NCBI GenBank assembly: GCA_003500135.1
Contig: DNTA01000108.1
Coordinates: 1 to 7,271, forward strand
DNA length: 7,271 bases
Source of the DNA: Cytophagales bacterium
GTDB taxonomy: Bacteria; Bacteroidota; Bacteroidia; Cytophagales; Cyclobacteriaceae
Reading direction: 5' to 3'
Positions within the stretch are counted from its first letter, which is position 1; every line of letters starts with the position of its first letter. The notes beneath the pieces were generated by a model that did not search any database, was not told where the DNA came from, and saw only the letters and a list, made by a program, of their open reading frames with translations. Positions 1 through 6,500 of the stretch are shown in pieces. The position numbers and the translations under genes are program-made.

Positions 1-61
1 TCAATAATTCTTTACACTAGATGAAACCGGAATACGTCTCATTTTTCCAAATTACTATATT

Positions 62-400
62 TTGGACGATCAGATGCTCGACCTGGGTCTGAGCTTTCGC
101 AAAAAATGGACCTCCGATTTTGGAGGAAATGCTGGTTTCGGCTATCAATGGCATTATATGACATGGTCAGGCCTGGAAAATGAAGGAGATGATTTTGTGG
201 ACCATGCACATGGGTTTTATGGCGCCGCAGGTCTCTTCTACTGTCCTGTTGAGAATTTGGAGTTATCAGGTTCAATCGGTTTTAGGTCTGTTGCGGGCAT
301 TGGGTTACCGCAATTACCAAATGATTTGTTAGATGGTTTGATGACCCGGTTTTACATAAGGTACACTATTTGGAATGTCTCAGGAAAGAAAAAGGAATAG
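62..400 (+). CDS. C-terminal part of a probable outer-membrane beta-barrel protein (5' end disrupted or missing)
   Basis: The frame is open from 8 to the TAG at 398-400. The possible starts are TTG at 62 and ATG at 74, but coding-like sequence (…TLDETGIRLIFPNYY…) already precedes both, so neither looks like the true N terminus. The protein has alternating polar/hydrophobic stretches rich in Gly, Tyr, Trp and Phe, such as GNAGFGYQWHYMTW and LELSGSIGFRSVAGIG. It ends in an aromatic strand (RFYIRYTIWNV) and a basic tail, which is typical of the last strands of an outer-membrane barrel. No signal peptide is visible because the start is missing. Stops occur in every frame between 5 and 24, so the gene is frameshifted there or is a 5'-truncated copy. 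Its stop abuts the next start (0 nt), so the two are probably cotranscribed. The family is not recognised; barrel assignment is by composition only. Confidence 0.55.
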   Translation: MDDQMLDLGLSFRKKWTSDFGGNAGFGYQWHYMTWSGLENEGDDFVDHAHGFYGAAGLFYCPVENLELSGSIGFRSVAGIGLPQLPNDLLDGLMTRFYIRYTIWNVSGKKKE

Positions 401-1495
401 ATGGATTATAAAGTAATTATAGTGGTGTTGGTCATGGCCATGTTTTTTACAGCATGCGAGTCCGAGCGTGTACAGCCGGAAAGCACCTTTCTTCCCTATG
501 CTTTTCCGGGCAATGTAGGCGCTGATCCTGTGGTGTTGGAAAATATGAATGAACTGATCAAACAGGGGTTTTACGACAATATCGAAGGCGTCATCATTAT
601 AAAAAATGACCGTGTGATCTTCGAAAATTACTACAATGGCCACTCATCTAATGATCTGATGGCAATTGGAGAAGGTACGCAAGGAGTTTTTGGTCTTGGC
701 TTTAATTTGTTTTTAAACAATAATGAACTGGTTAGCAGACAGTCAAATCTTATTGATCTGTTTCCAGGATATGCAGATAATTTTGTTGATCAACCTTTTA
801 AAGACCAGATCAATGTGGAACACCTGTTAGCTTACAGGTCGGGCCTTGAATGGAATGAATGGGCAATTGATGATGGTGTCACCAATGATCTACAGCAAAT
901 GCTGCTTTCTGACGATTATGTGGATTATGTTTTGAGTAAAGGCCTGATTGGAGAACCCGGCTTGTTTTTTGAGTTCAATAGTGGCCACTTCTATCTGATG
1001 GAAAATATTTTGAGAAATACAACGGATATGACCATTGATCAGTATTTCGAAAACACCTTGTTTTCAGAGCTTTCTATCAATCGATACAGGTGGTCAAATA
1101 TAAATGATTCTACAATGAATGTATTAAACGGCCTCGCATTAAAACCTATGGATTGGGCTAAAATCGGTTATTTGGTGTTAAATGACGGTAATTATCAATC
1201 CAAACAGATTTTTGAACCCGGGGTATTGAGTTATTTGTCACAGAGAAATGGTTTTACTTCCTATTATCAATTCGGAAGGGATTGGTGGAAGTTCTTTTCA
1301 TATGTTTCTGTGGTAAATGGCTTACAAGTCAATGATTTGATGTTTATTCGTGGCGACAACGGTCAGTATTTAATGGTGGTTCCGCATCTTTCAATGGTAG
1401 TGGTAATTATGGGAAATATGGATCCCAATATAAACGAGTTACCTTTGATCATTTTACGTGATCAAATAATACCTGCGGTAAATTCAGTTTTTTAA
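401..1495 (+). CDS. Serine beta-lactamase/PBP-fold lipoprotein, probably catalytically inactive
   Basis: This 364-residue protein has a lipoprotein signal peptide (hydrophobic residues 5-16, lipobox FTA-C19). The acidic residues after Cys19 (ESE) are compatible with the Bacteroidota surface-export signal. The rest fits the class C beta-lactamase-like serine hydrolase family (PF00144): VIIIKNDRVIFENYYNG (64-80), LIDLFPGYAD (117-126), HLLAYRSGLEWNEW (141-154), PGLFFEFNSGHFYLM (186-200), KPMDWAKIGYLVLNDG (248-263) and GDNGQYLMVVP (318-328). The catalytic residues are not in place. Where the family has SxTK, this protein reads EGTQ (91-94), so Ser becomes Glu91 and Lys becomes Gln94. The YNS motif reads FNS, with Phe192. 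A hydrolase role is therefore doubtful; a binding or scaffolding role on the cell surface is an inference. AGGA sits 4 nt before the ATG, which abuts the previous stop. Confidence 0.9.
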   Translation: MDYKVIIVVLVMAMFFTACESERVQPESTFLPYAFPGNVGADPVVLENMNELIKQGFYDNIEGVIIIKNDRVIFENYYNGHSSNDLMAIGEGTQGVFGLGFNLFLNNNELVSRQSNLIDLFPGYADNFVDQPFKDQINVEHLLAYRSGLEWNEWAIDDGVTNDLQQMLLSDDYVDYVLSKGLIGEPGLFFEFNSGHFYLMENILRNTTDMTIDQYFENTLFSELSINRYRWSNINDSTMNVLNGLALKPMDWAKIGYLVLNDGNYQSKQIFEPGVLSYLSQRNGFTSYYQFGRDWWKFFSYVSVVNGLQVNDLMFIRGDNGQYLMVVPHLSMVVVIMGNMDPNINELPLIILRDQIIPAVNSVF

Positions 1496-1496
1496 T

Positions 1497-2039
1497 ATGA
1501 GGATTACTGGCATCATACTTTTTATGGTTTTGGTTGCAGGATGTAGCCCAAAAATTTCAGTGACGGTACAGGAAGTTAATAATGAGTGGCACAAATTAAG
1601 GACCTATAAATATATTCATCCTGATAAAATCCCGCCTGCTAATTTCACTTTTTCAGATGAAGAAAAGCAACTGTTGTTCCAATCAGTGGCCAATGAACTC
1701 ACTGAAAGGGGGTTTGGAAGTGTGAAGGAAGCAGACCTGGTCATCAAAATACAAGGTGGACGATTTCAATACAGTGAAAGGCAAAGTGTGAACCAGGATC
1801 CATTTTTTAACCCTTATTACAACCCTTACTTATATGGCAATCCGCTTTGGGATGATCGAGACACAGCAGTTAAGGAAGTCCATTTGATCATTGAGATTTA
1901 CGACGCAACAACACGCAACCTGTACTGGTGGGGTACGGCAAATAAGCAACTGGAAAGTAAGGAAGGACTAATAGAAATGGTTGACGCCATATTTAATGAA
2001 TTTCCCATTCAGCCTGAAAATACTCAAAAAGGGGATTAA
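1497..2039 (+). CDS. DUF4136 family lipoprotein
   Basis: This is a 180-residue lipoprotein with a clear signal peptide and lipobox (LVAG-C16). The body follows the DUF4136 pattern. An early segment reads W31...LRTYKYI (34-40). A helical segment ends in a degenerate 'ERGF' turn (70-73), followed by the strand ADLVIKIQGG (79-88). A Tyr/Pro/Asn-rich insert, FFNPYYNPYLYGNP, covers 103-116. Then comes the strand VHLIIEIYDATTRNLYWWGTA (128-148) and a closing helix IEMVDAIFNEFP (159-170). The family's function is unknown; members are envelope lipoproteins common in Bacteroidota and Proteobacteria. The start lies 1 nt after the previous stop with no evident ribosome-binding site, which suggests translational coupling. 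It is the last gene of the three-gene run, and the next 130 bp are non-coding. Confidence 0.88.
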   Translation: MRITGIILFMVLVAGCSPKISVTVQEVNNEWHKLRTYKYIHPDKIPPANFTFSDEEKQLLFQSVANELTERGFGSVKEADLVIKIQGGRFQYSERQSVNQDPFFNPYYNPYLYGNPLWDDRDTAVKEVHLIIEIYDATTRNLYWWGTANKQLESKEGLIEMVDAIFNEFPIQPENTQKGD

Positions 2040-2110
2040 TTACCCAGGCTTGTAACCTGAATTTAATTATTCTAATTTTTAATTTAATAAAACTTATTCA
2101 CATCGTAATT

Positions 2111-2128
2111 TTCTCTATAAAAAGAGAA
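2111..2128 (+). repeat. Small inverted repeat (possible weak hairpin)
   Basis: TTCTCT (2111-2116) is followed by a 6-nt loop and then AGAGAA (2123-2128). The stem is only 6 bp and AT-rich, and no T-run follows on the + strand, so it is a poor terminator candidate. It lies about 70 bp after the DUF4136 stop. Confidence 0.3.
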
Positions 2129-2135
2129 GGTATCT

Positions 2136-2159
2136 GCTAATGGTTTGTGATACATTAGC
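2136..2159 (+). repeat. 7-bp perfect inverted repeat
   Basis: GCTAATG (2136-2142) and CATTAGC (2153-2159) are perfect inverted arms separated by 10 nt. They lie just before the first readable codons of the decayed gene. They could be a transcript-end hairpin of the upstream operon or an old operator. A repeat this short also arises by chance in several kilobases, so the role is open. Confidence 0.3.
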
Positions 2160-2170
2160 TAACAACATAA

Positions 2171-3056
2171 TCAAACAACACTACGGCGATACGTATTATT
2201 TTTTCGACTTCTGATGATACTTATTTACCCGGAAAAGATTCTAAAAGGGTTAAACGGTTCAAGGTCTATGTACAAACAGGTATGAACTTTCCCTAATCTG
2301 ATTACGAAAATGTAGAACGGGTTGAATATGAAGGATTTTTTTCTTGTAGTACCGTAAGAAAATAAAAAGATATTTTGTTTTTCATTGTTTCCGAACAATG
2401 TGATAAGGGGCTGATGAAGTATGCCGGGCAGTTAGTTGATTTACAAAAGTATTATCCAAAAGTTGTTTTAGTGTCAAATCACCCTCTTCATTACAGGCTT
2501 ACAGACTATATGGGGCGGATTGTGTCTTGAATTTTTCGGGACTTTATAGCACGGGAAACAATCTGCATACTTGCAAGGACGTTTTTGCGGATGTTGTAGC
2601 CCAAGAGTTTGTAAGGGGCATTTTGGAGTTGTTGAATGAAATTTATAGAACTGGACAGGTAAAGCCATAAATTACGAAAATTCAACCTATGCATTAAGCA
2701 CAAATGGATTGGGTGAAATAGAAAGCTACATATTAAACCTATTGGCATCGAAAGGCAGCATATTGAGATCTTCGCTACAGGGTGATGTATTGGCCTCGCG
2801 TGATATACATCAGGAAATTATTCGCCGCGTTAATTCGGTACTCATCTTCGGTTCATCTGAAAACGAACAGTGGACCAGAACGAAGTTAATGGAGCTTGCG
2901 AAGGTTCCTGTTATCGGCCGAAAGCAATCTTTCGATAAAATTATATTGATTGATGATTGCTCTAAAAATAGTAAAATACCTTCCTTTGGATTAGACGTTC
3001 AGAAAATAAACACAAAAAATAAAAAGGCAATAGAAATTTTTAAAATGATCGTATAG
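2171..3056 (+). pseudogene. Decayed gene(s): pYEATS-like segment, unknown segment, TIR-like C-terminal segment
   Basis: A protein can be followed across three frames. From 2171 to about 2508 (frame 2) it reads …AIRIIFSTSDDTYLPG… with in-frame stops at 2294-2296 and 2363-2365. Around 2507-2511 an apparent extra TA shifts reading to frame 1, giving YGADCVLNFSGLYST… up to the stop at 2668-2670. Near 2662-2664 one base seems lost, and frame 0 continues as INYENSTYALSTNGLGEIES… to the TAG at 3054-3056. Segment one contains KVYV…DYENVERVEYE, which faintly resembles the start of a prokaryotic YEATS domain. Segment two (KDILFFIVSE…KYYPKVVLVSNHPLHYRL…EFVRGILELLNEIY) is not recognised; a nucleotide-binding-like alpha/beta fold is only a guess. 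Segment three is TIR-like. It could be one gene or the joined remains of two. The frame chain and stops are seen directly; the domain names are inference. Confidence 0.7.
2709..3056 (+). CDS. Surviving open frame of the decayed gene: TIR-like C-terminal fragment, probably not a functional gene
   Basis: This is a 115-residue open frame whose only upstream start is TTG. The frame is open from 2649 without an ATG, and coding-like sequence precedes the TTG, which marks it as a fragment. It reads as one alpha/beta unit: helix IESYILNLLASKG, strand, SLQGD, helix DIHQEIIRRV, then strand SVLIFGSSENEQW and helix KLMELAK. The order 'G…GD…H…(V/D)xVLIxxG…W…KL' matches, from memory, the last TIR-like unit of bacterial TIR proteins of the kind that begins at 6501. 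It also aligns by eye with residues 204-253 of that protein. A gene caller may report it as hypothetical; here it is treated as part of the pseudogene. Confidence 0.4.
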   Translation: MGEIESYILNLLASKGSILRSSLQGDVLASRDIHQEIIRRVNSVLIFGSSENEQWTRTKLMELAKVPVIGRKQSFDKIILIDDCSKNSKIPSFGLDVQKINTKNKKAIEIFKMIV

Positions 3057-3153
3057 CAGGAAACTGGTGTTAACCATTGATATATTATTTTGAAATATTG
3101 GAATTAAGTGTGTATTTTGATTTTCTTAGTGTACGACTTATTTTTAAAATTCC

Positions 3154-6100
3154 ATGATCAGGGCATTTTTATCAGTTCTCAATGTTGAAAAGGGCGAAGA
3201 AAAGCCCGTGTTGCTTTTATTGGGGCACGGCTTTTTTATGGGCATTTTTTTAGCTACATATAAATCAGTGGCTGAAACGCTTTTTTTGAATAATTTGGGA
3301 GTATACCTAAAAGAAGCGCTCTTTATATCAGGTGGACTGGGCTTACTATCAACAAGTATATATGCTTACATACAAAGTAATATAAGTTTCAACCGGCTGC
3401 TTGTACTCAGTTTAATAACCATTTTCTTATTCATAGCCACTATCAGGGCGCTATTTCATTATGTAGATGAAAGCCCGTTGATCTTTGTTCTTTTTATTAT
3501 GCATGGGCCGATTATGTCGGTGCTGCTTTTGAGTTTTTGGGGTATTTTTGGGCGTATATTCAATCTAAAGCAGTCAAAGCGGATAATCGGTGGTATTGAT
3601 AGTGGCCAGTTGCTTGCAACAATTCTTGCCTTTTTTTCTATTCCTTTCATTAATAAATTGCTTAATGAAACTACAGATTTACTGATCATCGGGGAAATAG
3701 GATTGATTGCCTCGGGTGCATTTATGATTGTGATTGTTGCCAATTACAGTTTGGGTACGATCGGACAAAGACGAATGGAAGTGAAGGAAGAAACGAAAAT
3801 GGGCAACCTGATCAAAAATAAGTATGTGCTTTACCTGGCGCTATTTCTCTTCTTCTCTATGCTGGCCTTTACATTTGTTGAATTTTCTTTTTTAAGTGTT
3901 GCAGAGCAGCAATATCCTGATGAAGATAAGTTGCTGAATTTCTTATCAGTAATGAACGGTTCAATCCTGGTTTTAAGTTTGTTGATCCAAACTTTTGTCA
4001 ATGACAAATTAATAAATATGTATGGCCTTAGGGTTACCCTTTTGGTATTACCGGTAGTGCTCACCATTTTAACAATTCTGTCCATAGCAACAGGTTATTT
4101 ATTTGGGTTTACAGTTGCGTCAACCAGTTTTATTTGGTTCTTCCTGTTTATTTCAGGAAGTAAGCTTTTCACTCAGTCATTACGAGAGGCCACTGAAAAC
4201 CCGGTGTTCAAGCTGTTTTTTATGCCGTTGGATAGTAATGTTCGTTTTGATATCCAGACACGCGTTGAGGGTGTGGTTAATGAATTTAGCAGATTGGTAG
4301 CCGGAGGAGCGATATTTCTTCTTGGTATTTTTACTTTTATAGAATTGATACACTACTCGATAATCCTGCTGGCAATTATTGCTGTTTGGTTCTATTTGGC
4401 AATTCGTATTTATAATAATTACCGCGTAAGTATCCGTACAAAATTGGAGAAAAAGCGAAAGGAAGCTGAGGAACACGAAGAGCGTGGCAGGGAATTAGTT
4501 TTAAGGTTGTTACTTAAACAGGTTGAAAGTAATACGCCGGAACGAATAATTTTTGCCTTGAAAATGCTATCAAAAATCTCTCCTCAGGACTTTGAAACCC
4601 AGGTTTATAAGCTCTTGAATCAACAATTGCGCAGCTTTGGTTCGCAGTCTGCACTAGAACATCTGAAAGAAGATGAATCATTTGTGGCATTTAAAAATAT
4701 TTTATTTAAAAACGGGCTTAAGGAAGAAGACACTTTACGAAAACGAATTGAAAATCTCGAGAAAAAAGCCGATAAGCTGCACGAACAGGAGTTGATCGAC
4801 TTTTTGCATAGCATAGGAGAAGATGAGAAGATAAAATTAGCCGAATACCTGGGAAATATCGAGAGTGACCTTAGTATGAAGTTGCTAACAGAACTTTTGG
4901 CCGACATCAACTACTCTGTTAAGAAAAGCGCCCTTACGGCATCGGGGATGATAAGGCACCAGGAGATGCTTCCTTTTATTCTTGATGCTTTACAGGATGA
5001 CCTGCTAAAAGATTCTGCGATAGATGCTCTAATTAGTTATGGTACTGAGGCTTTCCCCAATCTTGAATCCATATTCTATTCTGCTGAGTTACATGAAGAC
5101 CTAAAACTTGATGTAATTAATATTTATGGTCGTGTTGGTGGTGATGAGGCAATAAGGCTTTTATGGCAAAAAATTGACTATCCGAACTACAAAGTTATCG
5201 CACATTCATTGCGTGCACTTGGGTTTTGCGGTTTCAGGGCCAATGATGATCAGATTCTTCGCATAAAAACGTCGTTGGAAAGTGATATTAATAATATTTT
5301 ATGGAACCTTGTTGCGATCCAGACCCTCGAAAATGACCCTCAATACGATTTTGATATTCTGATTGATGCACTGCGCGAAGAGAATGAGGCTAACAATAAC
5401 CACATATATATGTTGTTGTCCATGATTTTCGATGAAACCTCTATTCAGTTGGTAAAAGAGAATATAGAATCGCGAACGAGTGAAGGGATAACATACGCTA
5501 TTGAATTGCTTGATGTGTTTTTACCTGAAGACATTAAGCAAAAAATTATTCCCATTTTGGATGATTTGGAGGATGAAGAGCGCGTTAAACGTCTACAGGT
5601 ATACTTCCCATTGTTTGCAATGAGTACGGAACAAATTGTAAAATATGTAATTACGCGCGATTACAACCAGACCAACCGATGGAGCAAAGCCTGTGCTTTT
5701 TACTATGTAGGCATGTATCCATTTAAAACGAGTTTCGAAATGCTCGAAATCGCCAACCTGTTTAACCCTGATTGGCTGATCAAAGAAATGGCGGCATGGG
5801 CCTTATACCAGCGAAGCACAGATTTGTACTTTGAACATATTAATAGATTGCCCAAAATTGAAGCACAAAGATTAAACAGCAAGATTTTCAGTAGATCAGA
5901 GAGTGTTGATTTCCAACAGAGCCTCGTTTTTTATGTTATAAAGTTCCTAAAAAACAGGTCAAACTTTTCCGATTTGAGTGGTATATTTTTATCAAATGTA
6001 TCTGATTTTATTAAAGAGGTCTATATAGAAAAAGGAACAGTAATAGAAAAAGAGGATAGGGATGATGATAGCTTCTTTTGGGTTTACAATGGAGGCTTAC

Positions 6101-6336
6101 AACTGAGAAGTACTGACCAGGAGGTCTTGCAGTCCTTTGAAATAGGAGATTTTATTGGAGAAATTCTCGCGGGAGAATCTTCCGAAGCCGCTGATTTTTA
6201 TGTCGTAGAAAACACTGTTTTACTTCAGATAGATAAGAACAGGTTCTATGAATTGGTTAGCAATGACATTGATATCACTTTTCAGATTATGAGAGCCATG
6301 GATGTACACAATAAGAAGACATTGGTCGAAAGTTAA
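3154..6336 (+). CDS. NTT/MFS-like nucleotide transporter domain fused to HEAT repeats and a degenerate CNB domain
   Basis: This is a 1060-residue membrane protein. Residues 1-425 hold about 12 hydrophobic helices in two halves joined by a charged loop near 200-222. The segment GRIFNLKQSKRIIGGIDSGQ (133-151 region) and the segment around FDIQTRVEG…EFSRLVAGG (365-385) resemble ATP/ADP translocases of the Npt1/NTT type, which are known in Bacteroidota as fusions to HEAT repeats. A charged linker (430-447) follows, then a long run of paired amphipathic helices (about 455-880) read as HEAT-like repeats. Residues 931-1050 form a CNB-type beta-roll (FLKN…F…IEKGTVIEKE…GDFIGEIL). Its phosphate-binding loop lacks the usual Arg (Glu1011 stands there), so binding of cAMP or cGMP is doubtful. 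The ATG at 3154 has no Shine-Dalgarno. Substrate and direction cannot be told; a sensor role is also possible. Confidence 0.85.
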   Translation: MIRAFLSVLNVEKGEEKPVLLLLGHGFFMGIFLATYKSVAETLFLNNLGVYLKEALFISGGLGLLSTSIYAYIQSNISFNRLLVLSLITIFLFIATIRALFHYVDESPLIFVLFIMHGPIMSVLLLSFWGIFGRIFNLKQSKRIIGGIDSGQLLATILAFFSIPFINKLLNETTDLLIIGEIGLIASGAFMIVIVANYSLGTIGQRRMEVKEETKMGNLIKNKYVLYLALFLFFSMLAFTFVEFSFLSVAEQQYPDEDKLLNFLSVMNGSILVLSLLIQTFVNDKLINMYGLRVTLLVLPVVLTILTILSIATGYLFGFTVASTSFIWFFLFISGSKLFTQSLREATENPVFKLFFMPLDSNVRFDIQTRVEGVVNEFSRLVAGGAIFLLGIFTFIELIHYSIILLAIIAVWFYLAIRIYNNYRVSIRTKLEKKRKEAEEHEERGRELVLRLLLKQVESNTPERIIFALKMLSKISPQDFETQVYKLLNQQLRSFGSQSALEHLKEDESFVAFKNILFKNGLKEEDTLRKRIENLEKKADKLHEQELIDFLHSIGEDEKIKLAEYLGNIESDLSMKLLTELLADINYSVKKSALTASGMIRHQEMLPFILDALQDDLLKDSAIDALISYGTEAFPNLESIFYSAELHEDLKLDVINIYGRVGGDEAIRLLWQKIDYPNYKVIAHSLRALGFCGFRANDDQILRIKTSLESDINNILWNLVAIQTLENDPQYDFDILIDALREENEANNNHIYMLLSMIFDETSIQLVKENIESRTSEGITYAIELLDVFLPEDIKQKIIPILDDLEDEERVKRLQVYFPLFAMSTEQIVKYVITRDYNQTNRWSKACAFYYVGMYPFKTSFEMLEIANLFNPDWLIKEMAAWALYQRSTDLYFEHINRLPKIEAQRLNSKIFSRSESVDFQQSLVFYVIKFLKNRSNFSDLSGIFLSNVSDFIKEVYIEKGTVIEKEDRDDDSFFWVYNGGLQLRSTDQEVLQSFEIGDFIGEILAGESSEAADFYVVENTVLLQIDKNRFYELVSNDIDITFQIMRAMDVHNKKTLVES

Positions 6337-6354
6337 TATTTCAGCATATTTGCG

Positions 6355-6384
6355 AATGCAAATTGCATTTATACAGTTTTTTTT
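6355..6384 (+). terminator. Possible rho-independent terminator of the transporter gene
   Basis: AATGCA (6355-6360) and TGCATT (6364-6369) form a 6-bp stem with a 3-nt loop, 18 nt after the stop of the transporter gene. An 8-base T-run follows at 6377-6384. The stem is short and AT-rich and the T-run starts 7 nt late, so this is a weak but well-placed candidate. Confidence 0.4.
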
Positions 6385-6458
6385 ATAAAATGAAACTCAA
6401 ATTCGTCGTTATTAAATGCATTGAAATTACAAACTCTGATATTTTGATTAATTTTTTG

Positions 6459-6466
6459 TATTTTTG
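6459..6466 (+). promoter_or_regulatory. Bacteroidota-type -7 promoter box upstream of the TIR gene
   Basis: TATTTTTG matches the Bacteroidota -7 consensus TAnnTTTG exactly and sits 34 nt before the ATG at 6501. No clear TTG/TTTG -33 element is found at the usual distance; the nearest TTTG (6443-6446) is only 12 nt away. With the hairpin upstream, it suggests the TIR gene has its own promoter. Confidence 0.4.
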
Positions 6467-6500
6467 AGGTTTTAGATACTTTTTAAACTAAATTTCATTG

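Larger units (their letters stand above)
2040..2170. other. Non-coding AT-rich spacer after the envelope operon
   Basis: No open frame of note is seen here. The DNA is AT-rich and carries two small inverted repeats, listed separately. The spacer lies between the DUF4136 stop and the first readable segment of the decayed gene, so it probably holds the 3' end of the envelope transcript. The promoter of the lost gene may also have been here, but no convincing -33/-7 pair is visible. Confidence 0.6.

Noticed and set aside
21..92. ATG at 21 as a start of a short peptide in frame 3
   Set aside because: It gives only 23 codons before a stop, with no coding character; frame 2 carries the barrel-like sequence there.
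380..643. Minus-strand open frame over the start of the hydrolase-like gene
   Set aside because: It is antisense to a clear lipoprotein signal peptide and conserved family segments, with no independent support.
2401..2670. CHAT/caspase-type protease reading of the middle pseudogene segment
   Set aside because: No His-Cys dyad context of the CHAT family could be placed; only a vague resemblance of the C-terminal helix was seen.
2474..2748. Two minus-strand open frames over the pseudogene region
   Set aside because: They overlap the frame-chained + strand remnant, show no domain pattern or plausible start context, and look like shadows of the decayed coding strand.
3081..3119. Possible promoter boxes before the transporter gene (TTATTTTG at 3085-3092 and GTATTTTG at 3112-3119)
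   Set aside because: Both miss the invariant TA of TAnnTTTG, and no convincing -33 partner is seen. The AT-rich spacer makes such near-matches likely by chance.
3459..4910. Several open frames of 65-98 residues inside the transporter gene (other + frame and minus strand)
   Set aside because: All lie within the 1060-codon gene, and their translations lack protein-like patterns. They are shadows.
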